DNA of 64,000 nucleotides, from positions 76,558,597 through 76,622,596 of the forward strand of contig NC_080419.1 in assembly GCF_029873635.1 (NCBI RefSeq), written 5' to 3'. Positions 31,799 to 42,527 of this stretch are shown here, one piece after another. Every line of letters starts with the position of its first letter. Position 1 is the stretch's first letter. This DNA is from Malania oleifera. Taxonomy: Eukaryota > Streptophyta > Magnoliopsida > Santalales > Ximeniaceae. The position numbers were made by a program, and so were the translations under genes. The notes beneath the pieces were generated by a model, which was given only the letters and a program-made list of their open reading frames with translations, had not been told where the DNA came from and ran no database searches.

Positions 31799-32745
31799 TC
31801 AAGTTTCCTTCACGATAGTGCGTAGAGTGGGTGCGAGCTCATGACCAACTACTAACTCGTAAAATCCTTCAGAATGGGAAGAAGAAGTTTGGGAAGTTTT
31901 ATGAATGACAATGATGTGTTGCTGAGAATTCTCGGCAAGGGTCTCAGAGAGAGTCCAATCCTCATTCTCATGCTTTAAAAGGAAAGTACCTCCACAGGAT
32001 GCGTTAACCATAGATCAATCATGCTTAACTAACCCTTCATAGAATCTTTGGACTAGTTGCCACATAGGGACTTGATGATGTGGAAATTTATGTAGAAGGT
32101 CCTTAAAACACTCCCAAGTCTCAAAGAATGGCTCACCTTCTATCTGGAAAAAATTAGTGATGGTCTTCCTAAGCTGATTAGTCTTCTCAATGGGGAAGTA
32201 TTTTTGAAGAAATTCATGATGCATGGTGGCCTAGGTGGTAATTGAGTTTAACTCTAAAAAATCCAACTAATATTTGGCTTTGCCCTTAAGAGAGAACATA
32301 AATAGACTATGGTTAAGAGCATCACCACCAAAAATAGAGATGCGGATGGTTGAACAAATTTCGAGCAACTCATCAAGATGCTTATAAGTGTTTTCAATGG
32401 AATTCCCATTGAAGTTGTGAAGCACTGATATTTTTGAGGTATTGATTTCAAATTGTGCTGCCTCAACATTCAGGAATTGGATCCAAAATGGCAATGTGTC
32501 ACAATGGGAGTGAAGTAGTCCCAAAGATGCCAAAGAGGTTGCTTCTCCGCTTCAGTTCGATGGGGAGGATGAGGGTTCGAATTTTGATTTTGATTATGGA
32601 AAGCCAGAACCAGTTGGTGTTCAGTCAAGACTTTAGATTCGGAGGACTTAGCTAACTTTGGACTCAAAGTAGACTTACTTGCTGACCTATGAGATCTCTC
32701 AATTTTGGGGTTAATAAGCACTAATTCAGGTTCTAGCGATCTCAA
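31799..32745 (-). pseudogene. Athila gag capsid region
   Basis: Four open pieces in two frames (32470-32745, 32267-32533, 32015-32224, 31799-32011) together show PLWHLWDYFTP, FEINTSKISVLHNFNG, HLDELLEICSTIRI, HHEFLQKYFPIEKTNQLRK, EGEPFFETWECFKDLLHKFP and a VQRFYEGL motif, then NASCGGTFL. This is the Athila gag order, and the W..FK.LL..CP.H block is also readable in the gag-only element at 52140-52220. Stops and frameshifts break it at about 32225 and 32012. Family role: forms the particle that packages RNA. Confidence 0.85.
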
Positions 32746-32868
32746 ACCCTACATTCAAAAAGTTAGCACAGGATATCAAGACATTGAAGAACAAAGGAAA
32801 AATAAAGAAAGTAAAAGTAAAGATCACGCAATAAACTACACTAATATTGGCTCACTATCATAAGTGAG

Positions 32869-32886
32869 TCCTCGACAACGGTGCTA
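32869..32886 (-). other. Primer-binding site of the Athila element (tRNA-Asp type)
   Basis: On the minus strand it reads TAGCACCGTTGTCGAGGA, close to the TGGCGCCGTTGCCGGGGA site used by Athila elements, five bases inside the LTR end. Confidence 0.82.
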
Positions 32887-32891
32887 AAATT

Positions 32892-33256
32892 TGATAGCTT
32901 CACCAAGGCTTGGGTCCTTAACTACCAAAGATAAAATTTATAACCTAATTACTCCTAAGTTTCGTAGAACAGTGAGTAAGTCGAGTGTCGATAATCGGGG
33001 GCTCAATGCAGTGGTGTACCAAAATTAACTTAATTTACGATGCTAGAAGTAATAAGAAAAGATGGAATGGTGGATTTTCTATTTAAAACTATGAAAGAAA
33101 ATTAATCATATGGGCACAAAATCTTTATGTAAAGTTCTTATGGGAAAGTAATTCTCTTGTTATGAATCCACCCAAAGTCGTTAATTTGTAATAACCAAGG
33201 TTTGGTCAATTGTCCATAATGGGGTTTTAATGGTTCATCCTAATACGAATGCATAG
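32892..33256 (-). mobile_element. 5' LTR of the Athila element, inner segment
   Basis: TGATAGCTTCACCAAGG begins the inner end. It matches 16090-16450 base by base with scattered changes and is cut at CATAG (33252-33256) by copia element C. Confidence 0.92.
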
Positions 33257-35231
33257 TGTTGACTCTACGAGTCCAATCCTATTTTGATAATGAAAAATCA
33301 CTTGATATTTGATATGTGCATTGAGTTTGTAAACAGGACTTACACTAAGCAGGCACAGAAAGATAACGAGTCATGGACGCCATAAAGAAAAGCTTATACA
33401 TTTTAGAAAGCACCATGGAACTCAAAGAGTATGAGAATCAAGATGCAAGTGGCAAAGTTCAAGAATATTTTCGGAATGGGTATTTAAAACTCATGTACTT
33501 ACATTTTTGTATGATTTATTTTGAGGCTTAATACAACTTATAATGATTTTAGGATTCATGCATTTCATGTACATCATTAGGAAACTCTTATGGACTTAGA
33601 AATGTTTTTAAAATCATGAAAAATATGTTTTATAAAAGACCCAAGAAAAGGAGCAAAGCAGATTTTTAAATTAGAAAAGAAAATTTGGGAAAAAGGAGAC
33701 TTCGGTAGCCTGAAATCAACCTCAGGCGCCTGAAGATTTTATTCGGCTGCTTGAAGATTAAGTTCGGTAGCCTGAAGAATTAAATGGGAAAGATAGAACT
33801 TGGTAGAAGCTCTTCGGTCGCCTGACCCTGGAATCTCAGGCGCTTGAAGTTGCCAGTTCGGTCGCTTGACCCTGTGTTCCAACATGATTTTTTCAAGGCT
33901 TAAGGAACTTCAATCACCTGAACTTTTACCCTCAGGTGCCTGAACTTGCGGGAATGTTGAAAACTTGTTTTTTATTAAAAGAACTTGCAAGCTATCTTAT
34001 TGATCCAACGGCTGAGATCAATCCTAAGGGTTATACACTATATATTCTGATTATATAAACTATAGAAGAAAGCTAAGACACACAACAAGAGAAGAACACA
34101 TCTCATTACAAGATTTGAGAAAACATTGAGCTGATTGTATGCACTTCATCTTCTTCCATCCTCTTTGCACAAATCTCTTCTGAGAATCAAAAGGCATTAT
34201 TTCATTCAACTATACTTCAATCCAGTATTGAGGTTTGATCTTTCAAGTTATTTTTTTTAAGAACCTCTCATCTCATTAAATGTTCTCTTGATTATCATTA
34301 GAAAAGGTTTTTGATCTTGAGTGTTCTTATATGTATAAAAATTGATTTTTGAGAAGATCATTACTTGAGAAAGCTTGTTAGCTTGGTTGTTTGATTTTTG
34401 ATTCAAGAGTATATAAGTATACATATATATTTCTCATAGGGCTTTTTATTGAAAAACCTAGTTTGATTAAAAGATTGAAAACGTGAAAGAAATTTTGTGA
34501 TTTTTCTTGAGTGTGTATTCAAGCCAAAGTTTTTGTTAAATAGCTCACTTCAAACATACGTGTCTATTTTTACAAAGTGAGTAAAGAACCCTAGTTGACT
34601 CCAAGGCATTTCAAATATCTTTTTACTTGGGAGTTTTGATTAAATACGAATTTGTGTGTTGAAGCATATCATACATCAAACGATTGTATCGTTTTTCATA
34701 CATTCATGAGCTTCAAGTTATATCATATGTTAATGTGCTAAGAATTTGAATTGAACTCACAAGCTTTTGTTAGAAGCACTGTCTTGAGTGTTGTTTTCCA
34801 GATTTTATCGTATACACGGTTCGGGGTGTGAACCGGTGTGTGAGGAGAGAGTTGTATCTCTTGTAAGCAGCGGAGTAGGAGGAAGTTATGCCTCTTGTAA
34901 GCAGCGGATTGTACGGGAAGCTCCATCCCACTTTAAGGAGCAGGGTTTTAGTGAATCCTTGAGTGGTTGCTCAAGGCAAGGATGTAGGCCAAGTCGGCTG
35001 AACCTGGTAAAACTACGTTTGTCCTCTCTCTCTTCCCTTCACTCTTTATTTTCCGCATTGCATTTAAAATGAGTATATTGCGTTCATAGATAGGATAGTT
35101 GTACTCATACATAATTGAGTAATAAGAAGTTTTTTGTAAATTTATAAGAAGGGTGTAAGAGGTAACTAAGTCCCTTAGAATTTTTTAAATACCCAATTCA
35201 CCCCACTCTTGGGATTACACCTGACTCAACA
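33257..35231 (+). mobile_element. 5' LTR of element C
   Basis: Begins TGTTGACTCTACGAG and ends CTGACTCAACA. It has the ATTTTGATAATG box near the start, eight words of the TTCGGTCGCCTGACC / CTCAGGCGCCTGAAG type at 33705-33960, the stem-loop CCTTGAG/CTCAAGG (34957-34963, 34970-34976) followed by AAGGATGTAGG...GGCTGAACC, and TTCACCCCACTCTTGGGA near the end. The ORF at 34788-35072 overlaps the stem-loop and is not considered a gene. Confidence 0.93.
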
Positions 35232-35233
35232 TT

Positions 35234-35247
35234 TGGTGTAGGAGCCG
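35234..35247 (+). other. Primer-binding site of element C
   Basis: TGGTGTAGGAGCCG, two bases after the LTR, is a decayed form of the iMet site TGGTATCAGAGCC. Confidence 0.75.
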
Positions 35248-35286
35248 GTTTACTTAGAATTGATAGTTAATTTGTAAAATGATCAC

Positions 35287-36219
35287 ATGGCACACATTGG
35301 TGTAACTCTATTTGGTGAGGGACACTCATCCACTAGACCACCCATTTTCTATGGTGTAAATTACACCTATTGGAAATGTAGGATGAGCATATATCCACTA
35401 AACGTAGATTGGAAGGTCTGGAGAATTGTGACTAAGGGAAATCACATTCCCATGAAAGTAATTGATAAGATTAACATACTTAAAAATGAAGATGAATATA
35501 CTGAAGAGGATTGGAAGTCAGTTCAAAGTAATGCCACTGCTATGAATATACTTTTTTGTGCACTAGTTGTCAATGAATTTAATAGGGTAATGACATGTAA
35601 CTCAGCTAAAGAAATTTGGGAAAAATTAGAAATTACATATGAAGGCACTAAGGAAGTAAAAGATAGCAGGATAGACATGCTCACTAGTGAATATGAAGCA
35701 TTTAAAGTGACGGTTGATGAATCTATACAATCCATGTATGCTAGATTCACACACATCATTAACTCTTTAAATGCTCTTGGAAAAATTTACCCTTCTTATG
35801 AGTTGATTAGGAAAATACTCAAGGGATTACCTCAAGTGTGGGAAGCTAAAGCTACTGCAATAGAAAAAGGGAGAAATCTCAAGGAGATGTCGGTGGACAA
35901 ACTCATTGGATCACTCATCACCTTTGAGCTGGCGATAAACGAGGGAAAAATGAACAAAAAGGTCACTGCACTTAAGGCATCATCAAGCTATTCAAGTGAA
36001 GGAAGCGAGTCTGAAATGGATGATGACATGGCCTTGCTAACAAATAAGTTTGGGAACTTCTTGATGAAGAACAAAAAGTTCAATAGAAAATTTTGGAACT
36101 CTAAATCAGAAAGAGGAGAGCAAAGCACGAAGAAAAAGAAGGAGGATCCACCAACATGCTACAATTTTCGAAAAGCTAGACACATCAAACCTGAGTGCCC
36201 CAAACTCATAAAAGCTTAA
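35287..36219 (+). CDS. Element C gag (310 codons, intact frame, damaged zinc knuckle)
   Basis: The start MAHIGVTLFGEGHSSTRPP matches the N terminus of the gags at 49634 and 58767, and is the first ATG after the PBS. Next come FYGVNYTYWKCRM and DWKVWRIVTKGNHIP, the central NEFNRVMTCNSAKEIWEKL and YEGTKEVKDSRIDML segments, then LKGLPQVWEAKATAIEKG and LIGSLITFEL: the copia gag (UBN2-like) fold. An acidic serine stretch and basic patch lead to CYNFRKARHIKPEC, where the second Cys of the CCHC knuckle is Phe. A TAA at 36217 stops the frame, and the polyprotein would continue in the same frame beyond it. RNA binding is probably impaired (inference). Confidence 0.9.
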   Translation: MAHIGVTLFGEGHSSTRPPIFYGVNYTYWKCRMSIYPLNVDWKVWRIVTKGNHIPMKVIDKINILKNEDEYTEEDWKSVQSNATAMNILFCALVVNEFNRVMTCNSAKEIWEKLEITYEGTKEVKDSRIDMLTSEYEAFKVTVDESIQSMYARFTHIINSLNALGKIYPSYELIRKILKGLPQVWEAKATAIEKGRNLKEMSVDKLIGSLITFELAINEGKMNKKVTALKASSSYSSEGSESEMDDDMALLTNKFGNFLMKNKKFNRKFWNSKSERGEQSTKKKKEDPPTCYNFRKARHIKPECPKLIKA

Positions 36220-36594
36220 AAGAAAAAGAAAAAGGCACTAAAAGTCGGCTGGGATACACACAACATTAGTAGTTCAGAATCTGAATCCAGTGACGACGAG
36301 GTTGCCAATCTCTGTCTAATGGCACATGATGACCCTGAGATTTTCTTAAGATCCACATCCTCAAAAGATAGATGGTATATGGATAGTGGATGTTCACACC
36401 ACATGACCAAAGATAAAACAAAATTCATATCCATCATACTCAAGGATGAAGGGTTTGTTACTTTTGGTGATAATGCTAAGGGAAGGATCATAGGTGTTGG
36501 TAAAGTCGGTAATGACTCCTCACTCATTATTGATGATGTGTTATTAGTTGAAGGTTTAAAGCACAATTTATTGAGCATAATTCAACTATGATAA
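36220..36594 (+). pseudogene. Element C protease
   Basis: In the same frame as gag after its TAA. It begins with a lysine run, an acidic serine region, then RWYMDSGCSHHMTKDKTKF with the D-S-G active site, VTFGDNAKGRIIGVGKVG and VLLVEGLKHNLLSI. The frame is lost at about 36588, where the expected QLCDKGY motif has a small deletion. Confidence 0.85.
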
Positions 36595-37115
36595 AGGTTA
36601 CAAAAACACAAAACTGATAATAAGACACTTTCCATTGGTAAGCATCATGAAAATGTATATACCACAGGATTTGATAACTTAACTACACAGAGTGTGACAT
36701 GCTTATCTTCCATGAATGAATTAAGTTGGATTTGGCATAGGAGACTAGGACACATAAACATGGATTTAATCTCAAAACTAGTTAAGAAAGAATTAGTTAA
36801 GGGATTGCCTAAGACTAAATTTGTGAAAGATAAAATTTGTGATGCATGCCAACTAGGAAAGCAAGCAAGAACAAGCTTTAAGAAGAAGAAAGAGATCTCC
36901 ACTACTAGGCCACTTCAAATGCTACACTTAGACTTATTTGGACCAAACCAAATTCAGAGTTTAGGATGAAAATCATACGCATTTGTCATAGTTGATGATT
37001 TTTCACGATACACATGGGTACTATTCTTAGGTCATAAAGATGAACCATGTGAAAAATTTATAAATCTATGCAAGAAAGTACAAGATGAACAAGGTATACC
37101 ATTAGAAGTCCAGCT
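36595..37115 (+). pseudogene. Element C integrase, N-terminal half
   Basis: It has the zinc-binding HHCC domain with WIWHRRLGHINMDLISKL and ICDACQLGKQ, then LQMLHLDLFGP with the first catalytic Asp, and YAFVIVDDFSRYTWV after a TGA at 36967. The sequence runs to KVQDEQGIPLE, then joins RNase H-proximal sequence at about 37115. The second Asp and the Glu of the catalytic triad are gone. Confidence 0.85.
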
Positions 37116-37785
37116 ATATTGTGGAATGATAGGTAGCTTGTTATACCTGACTGCCAGTAGACCAGACATAATGTTCAACGTATGTTTGTGCGCAGGATTT
37201 CAGTCTGCTCCAAAAGAGTCTCATTTGCTAGCTATTAAACGGATACTTAGATATTTGATAAGAACCGTGGACATTGGGTTATGGTATCCTAAGCACACAT
37301 CATTTGAAATTCTTAGTTATTCAGATGCTGATTATGCGGGTAGCAAAGTGGATAGGAAAAGCACTCGTGGTACTTGTAACTTCTTAGAAAACTCCTTGGT
37401 CTATTGGTTTTCCAATAAACAAAATTCAGTTGCTCTTTCCACAGTTAAGGCTGAATACGTAGCGGTAGGTAGTTGTTGTGCTCAAACGCTTTACATGAAA
37501 CAGCAACTGAAGGATTTTAGACTAACTTATGAAACGATCCCTATAAGATGCGATAATACGAGTGCAATAAATATCTCAAAGAACCCCATACTACATTCAC
37601 GAACTAAGCACATAGAAATACGACATCACTTTCTTCGTGACCATGTACAAAAAGGGGATGTAACACTAGAGTTTGTATGCACGGATGAACAATGTGCAGA
37701 TATATTCATGAAACCACTTACGGATGATAGGTTTAACCAAATTAGGCATGAATTAGGTCTCATGCATAGTCGAGAGGTTTCTTAG
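37116..37785 (+). CDS. Element C RNase H with 3' end of RT (219-codon open frame)
   Basis: MIGSLLYLTASRPDIMFNV starts exactly where the RT C-terminal connection begins in other copia elements. It is followed by LSYSDADYAGSKVDRKS, ALSTVKAEYVAVGSC, MKQQLKDF, IRCDNTSAINISKNPI, HSRTKHIEIRHHFLRDHV, ADIFMKPLTDDRF and a GLMHSREVS end. The catalytic D, E and D positions (DAD, AEY, CDN) look intact. The whole RT catalytic core, a deletion of perhaps 2 kb compared with element A, is missing just upstream, so the frame has no proper start. Confidence 0.88.
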
Positions 37786-38128
37786 AATCATATCTTATGA
37801 TATATTCACCTGGTATTGCATTGATCAACATTTTTACACCTTTTTGTTGATGTCAAAAAGGGGAGAAAGTTTGGAAGCAAAAATAATAAAATAGATTCAT
37901 GCAAAACTAAGTGCAAAGGGTGAGATATACAAAGGGAGAAATCTAGCATATCATATTCATTATGAGCATATTTCATATTTCATATTTCATTTGGATTTAG
38001 GCTAAACACTTTGTGTGTGAACATTAGCACATTGTCGTTCATTAATTATTTGATGCATTACTTGAGGGGGAGCCTTGTTTAAGTGTAACCCATTATATAT
38101 ATTTTTTGCTCGTGCATTTTTCATCATC
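37786..38128 (+). other. Element C 3' untranslated region
   Basis: Non-coding, AT-rich, with several TTCATATTTCAT repeats (37965-37990) and purine-rich GGGAG runs. It ends in CATCATCAAAA (38122-38132), one arm of an inverted repeat that spans the polypurine tract and the LTR start. Confidence 0.7.
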
Positions 38129-38141
38129 AAAAAGGGGAGAT
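38129..38141 (+). other. Polypurine tract of element C
   Basis: AAAAAGGGGAGAT sits directly before the 3' LTR, the standard plus-strand primer and a hallmark of SIRE-like elements. Confidence 0.88.
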
Positions 38142-40139
38142 TGTTGACTCTACAAGTCCAATCCTATTTTGATAATGACAAATCACTTAATATTTGATCT
38201 GTGCATTGAGTTTGTGAACAGGACTTACACTGAGCATGCACAGAAAGATAATAAGTCATGGACGCCATAAAGAAAAGCTTATACATTTTAGAAAGCACCA
38301 TGGAACTCAAAAAGTACGGGAATCAAGATGCAAGCGGCAAAGTTGAAGAATATTTTCGGAATGGGTATTTAGAACTCATGTACTTACATTTTCGTATGAT
38401 TTATTTTGAGGCTCAATACAACTTATAATGATTTTAGGATTCATGCATTTCATGTACATCATTAGGAAACTCTTATGGACTTAGAAATTTGTTTAAAATC
38501 ATGAAAAATATGTTTTATAAAAGACCCAAGAAAATGAGCAAAGCAAATTTTTAAATTAGAAAAGAAAATTTGAGAAAAAGGGAACTTTGATAGCCTGAAC
38601 TCAACCTCAGGTGCCTGGAGATTTTATTCGGCTGCTTGAAGATTAAGTTCAGTAGCCTGAAGAATTAAATGGAAAAGACAGAACTTGGCAGAGGCTCTTC
38701 GGTCGCCTGACCTTGGAACCTTAGGTGCCTGAAGTCACTTTAGGAGCCTGAAGTCACCAATTCAGTCGTTTGACCCTGTGTTCCAACGTGCTTTTTTCAA
38801 GGCTTAAGGAACTTCGATCGCCTGGACTTTTACGCTCAGGTGCTTGAACTTGTGGGAATGTTAAAAACTTGTTTTTTATTAAAAGAACTCGCGAGCTATC
38901 TTATTGATCCAACAGCTGAGATCAATCCTAAGGGTTATACACTATATATTCTGATTATCTAAACCATAGAAGAAAGCGAAGACACACAACAAGAGAAGAA
39001 CACATCTCATTGCAAGATTTGAGAAAACATTGAGCTGATTGTATGCACTTCATCTTCTTCCATCTTCTTTGGACAAATCTCTTCTGAGAATCAAAAGGCA
39101 TTCTTTCATTCAACTATACTTCAATCCAGTATTGAGGTTTGATCTTTCAAGTTATTTTTTTTAAGAACCTCTCGTCTCATTACATGTTCTTTTGATTATC
39201 ATTAGAAAAGGTTTTTGATCTTGAGTGTTCTTATATGTATAAAAATTGATTTTTGAGAAGACCATTACTTGAGAAAGCTTGTTAGCTCGGTTGTTTGATT
39301 TTTGATTCAAGAGTATATAAATATACATATATATTGTTCATAGGGCTTTTTATTGAAAAACCTAGTTTGATTAAAAGATTGAAAACGTGAAAGAAACTTT
39401 GTGATTTTTCTTGAGTGTGTATTCAAGCCAAAGTTTTTGTTAAATAGCTCACTTCAAGCATATCTGTCTATTTTTACAAAGTGAGTAAAGAACCCTAGTT
39501 GACTCCAAGGCATTTCAAATATGTTTTTACTTGCGAGTTTTGATTAAATACGAATTTGTGTGTTGAAGCATATCATACATCAAACGATTGTATCGTTTTT
39601 CATACATTCATAAGCTTCAAGTTATATCATATGTTAATGTGCTAGGAATTCGAATTGTACTCACAAGCTTTTGTTAGAAGCACTATCTTGAGTGTTGTTT
39701 TCCAGATTTTATTGTATACACGGTTCGGGGTGTGAACCGGTGTGTCAGGAGAGAGTTGTATCTCTTGTAAGCAGCAGAGTAGGAGGAAGTTATGCCTCTT
39801 GTAAGCAGCGGATTGTACAGGAAGCTCTGTCCCACTTTAAGGAGTAGGGTTTTAGTGAATCCTTGAGTGGTTGCTCAAGGTGAGGACGTAAGCCAAGTCA
39901 GTTGAACTGCATAAAACTGCGTTTGTCCTCTCTCTCTTCCCTTCACTCTTTATTTTTCGCATTGCATTTAAATTGAGTATACTGCATGCATAGATAGGAT
40001 AGCTGTACTCATACGTAATTTAGTAACATGAAGTTGTTGGTAAATTTATAAGAAGGGTGTAAGAGGTAACTAAGTGCCTTAGAATTTTTTAAATACTCAA
40101 TTCACCTCCCCCCCTCTTGGGATTACACCTGACTCAACA
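38142..40139 (+). mobile_element. 3' LTR of element C
   Basis: Begins TGTTGACTCTACAAG and ends ACTCAACA. It is collinear with the 5' LTR over its length, with scattered substitutions and an extra CACTTTAGGAGCCTGAAGT word unit near 38740. Stem-loop arms at 39861-39867 and 39874-39880 are identical in sequence to the 5' copy. The TSD CATAG follows. Confidence 0.94.
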
Positions 40140-40144
40140 CATAG

Positions 40145-41152
40145 GATGAACCCTAAGCAAATACAAGTAATCCACTCGAGTAGTATAGCGTATCTGAGTG
40201 CGCACCAATTGTTGTGAGCATGATCAGGAGAATCGGGCATACCCTATATAGCAAACACAAATTCCTTTCTATTAATCTCATTGCATGAACATAGATTGGG
40301 CTTGGTACACTCTAACATAAGCACTATGATTATGAAAATTAAATTAGAAAAGTCTACAGAACATCATGCAACCAAACCCTATTATGAACAATCAACTAAA
40401 CCCTAGCTTTGTGAATCTAACTTAACGTTTCATCACAATCGGAGAATCGAAGAAAATTAGCTTATCATTATGTATGCAATCAAACATAAAGAAAAGGTGA
40501 CAACCATGAATGTAAAAAGGGCTCTTATTCTTGACGGCCTAAAACTACTGCCTATTATCTTCTACAATTCTTAATTAATACCCCTTAGGTTTTACACGCA
40601 CTCAAATTCAAATAAGGAAACAATTTGCATCAATCTCACGAAATAGATTTCTTGAGTCAACCAAAGTTGACCTAATTGCACTACCAAGTTCTCCTCGTCG
40701 CGCCTAGATCGACACATTCTAGAAAATCTTTAATTATTGCTGTGTTCAGTCGATGGGATCGTCAACCAGATCGCACCTCCAAGGTCTGCTAGTCGTGCCC
40801 TAATCAAGGTTCTCTGTGAACTTGCTATTAACTAGCACTCTAGAGTCTTCTAGTCTGACCCAATCGCCACTTGTTACTTCTTGGTTGCACCACATGGTCG
40901 ATCAAGGAACTTTCGCTGCAATGGAATTAAAGCAGTAGAGACATAGTTGAGCACTTGGCCGAGCATTATGCTTCCAAATTGTTGCATTGACTCCTTGCAC
41001 TGCGTAACTCTTCGGTTTAAGCTTCGATTTCAAGAAACATCAAATATACCATGTGTAACTTCGAACAATAATAAGAAGTGGTAATTACAAAGTAAATAGG
41101 AACATTGCATAGGTAAATCGGGGACTAAATAAGAATATTTAGGAACACATCA
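40145..41152 (-). mobile_element. 5' LTR of the Athila element, outer segment
   Basis: This resumes the LTR cut at 33256, matches 16455-17452 and ends GGAACACATCA before the TAAGG TSD. A small insertion at about 40365-40435 (ATCATGCAACCAAACCC...) is absent from the left LTR. It contains the GTCAACCAGATCGCACC-type word cluster at 40660-40950. Confidence 0.9.
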
Positions 41153-41404
41153 TAAGGATTTAAGAAAAAGGACTTAATTCACCAGGATTTCAATTAGGTA
41201 GCTAAGACTTGATAAGGACTTAAAGGGGACTCAATTAAAATTACAATGGATTTAATAACGAGACTATAAAATGACATTCAAAAGGATTTAATTGAACTTT
41301 TCAAAAAGGATCCTCCAATTCCTGAGATACAAAGTCAACTTCTTATTAGGAGTGGTCTCCTTAGAGAGAAAAAGAGAGGTTGGGTTAAAATTGGGGTATC
41401 TACA

Positions 41405-41690
41405 ATTGTTAATCAGGTTTTAATGCTTTAGATAGAGTCAACTCTTAATTGAATTTGAAAATTCTTGATTGACCATCAGGGTTTTAATGCCAAGATAGAG
41501 TCAACTTTTGATTGATGATTTGAAAATATATTATTGGCAATCAGGGTTTTAATAGGATAGAGTGAACTCTTAATTGAGGATTTTGAAAATCTCTAGTTGT
41601 ATGTTAGATTTTAATGCATAGGATCAAGTCAACTCTTAATTAAAGACTAGGAAGTCTTTGATTGTCAATCATACTTCAATTGCTTTGACT
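41405..41690. repeat. Tandem repeat, unit about 64 bases
   Basis: The anchor CAGGGTTTTAATG recurs at about 41414, 41477, 41542, 41604 and 41670 (spacings 62-66), each with GATAGAGTCAACTCTTAATTGA and TTTGAAAAT downstream. Four to five diverged copies. Confidence 0.8.
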
Positions 41691-42273
41691 GGATAGTGTA
41701 TCTTTGAATAAGGCAATCATAATTTATGAAAAAAAATTGACATTTAAAAATAAAAGGAGTTTCCAATTTAAGGAAAGATGCTTTGACAAAGATGGAAGAT
41801 TTTTAAAAAACTACTAAGCTTCATCATTGACCATTAAAGGAAAGAGTTAGAATGGTATTTTTTAAAATAGGAATTTTTTTTTTTAGAAAATGGGATTCCA
41901 AAGTGGCCGCTGACTTCTTAATCTTGTGGTACAAGTGTCGACTCCCATTCACCCATATAGGCGTAATGGAGAGTTCTTGTACCTTGCCTAGTTTTGAAAA
42001 GGGAGAGGACACTATACAATGAAATCTCCCTAACAATGAAATCTCCCTATCATCCCATCATTACCTAGGTTGAGAAGCCCTGACTCAAGCTTTTAGAGAA
42101 AGTAGAGACACACTTAGGACTAAATCAAAAGAGGACCTTGAAAAGCACATGCAAGCAATAATTACCAATAATAACAAGCATGCATAAATAATGGTGAAAT
42201 CATTAACCATCACTAATGATATTTAACAGAAGCATAAGAATTTTTACGTAATTAATGGAATTGCATACGTTAT

Positions 42274-42527
42274 GTTTCATGGCAAATGAAAAATTTTAAC
42301 AGAGATACTTAACCTACTAAAGCATATTATCGTTCTCAAACTGTATTATTTACCCCAAAGTAAAAAAGTTATCATCCACATTGCATCAAAATGAACCTAT
42401 GTTTCATGGCAAATGACTAATTTCAAAAGATCTACTTAACCTAATATGGCATATTAGCATTCTCAAGCTGTATTATTTACCCCAAAGTAGAAGATTTATC
42501 ATCCACATTGTATCGAGAGGAACCAAG
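42274..42527. repeat. 127-base tandem duplication
   Basis: Two copies (42274-42400, 42401-42527) share GTTTCATGGCAAATGA, CTGTATTATTTACCCC and TTATCATCCACATTG in order, with perhaps 15 percent difference by eye. Confidence 0.85.

Larger units (their letters stand above)
33257..40139 (+). mobile_element. Element C: complete copia element with large internal pol deletion
   Basis: A perfect 5-bp duplication CATAG (33252-33256 and 40140-40144) flanks TGTTGACTC...ACTCAACA ends. It has two LTRs (1975 and 1998 bases), a PBS, gag, protease, the first half of integrase fused to RNase H, a polypurine tract and the 3' LTR. RT and the rest of integrase are absent, so it could only move with proteins from another element. 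By eye the first 120 or so bases of the two LTRs differ at about nine positions, so it is not very recent. It lies inside the 5' LTR of the Athila element. Confidence 0.95.
16090..41152 (-). mobile_element. Athila-type Ty3/gypsy retrotransposon with nested insertions
   Basis: It is bounded by a perfect 5-bp duplication TAAGG (16085-16089 and 41153-41157). LTRs begin TGATAG and end ACATCA on the plus strand. In element (minus) orientation the order is 5' LTR (right), tRNA-Asp-type PBS, gag, protease with a DLG motif, RT, RNase H, integrase, a second env-position ORF with a putative plant transposon domain, a long 3' non-coding region, and 3' LTR (left). RT before integrase is the gypsy order; the Asp PBS and extra ORF indicate Athila. 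Three insertions (21190-23926, 28097-30358, 33257-40139) account for about 12 kb of the 25 kb. Confidence 0.93.

Noticed and set aside
36216..36578. 120-codon minus-strand ORF
   Set aside because: Antisense of the element C protease region.
33257..40139. Element C as a potentially autonomous retrotransposon
   Set aside because: RT core and half of integrase are missing, the gag knuckle is damaged and the protease is frameshifted.
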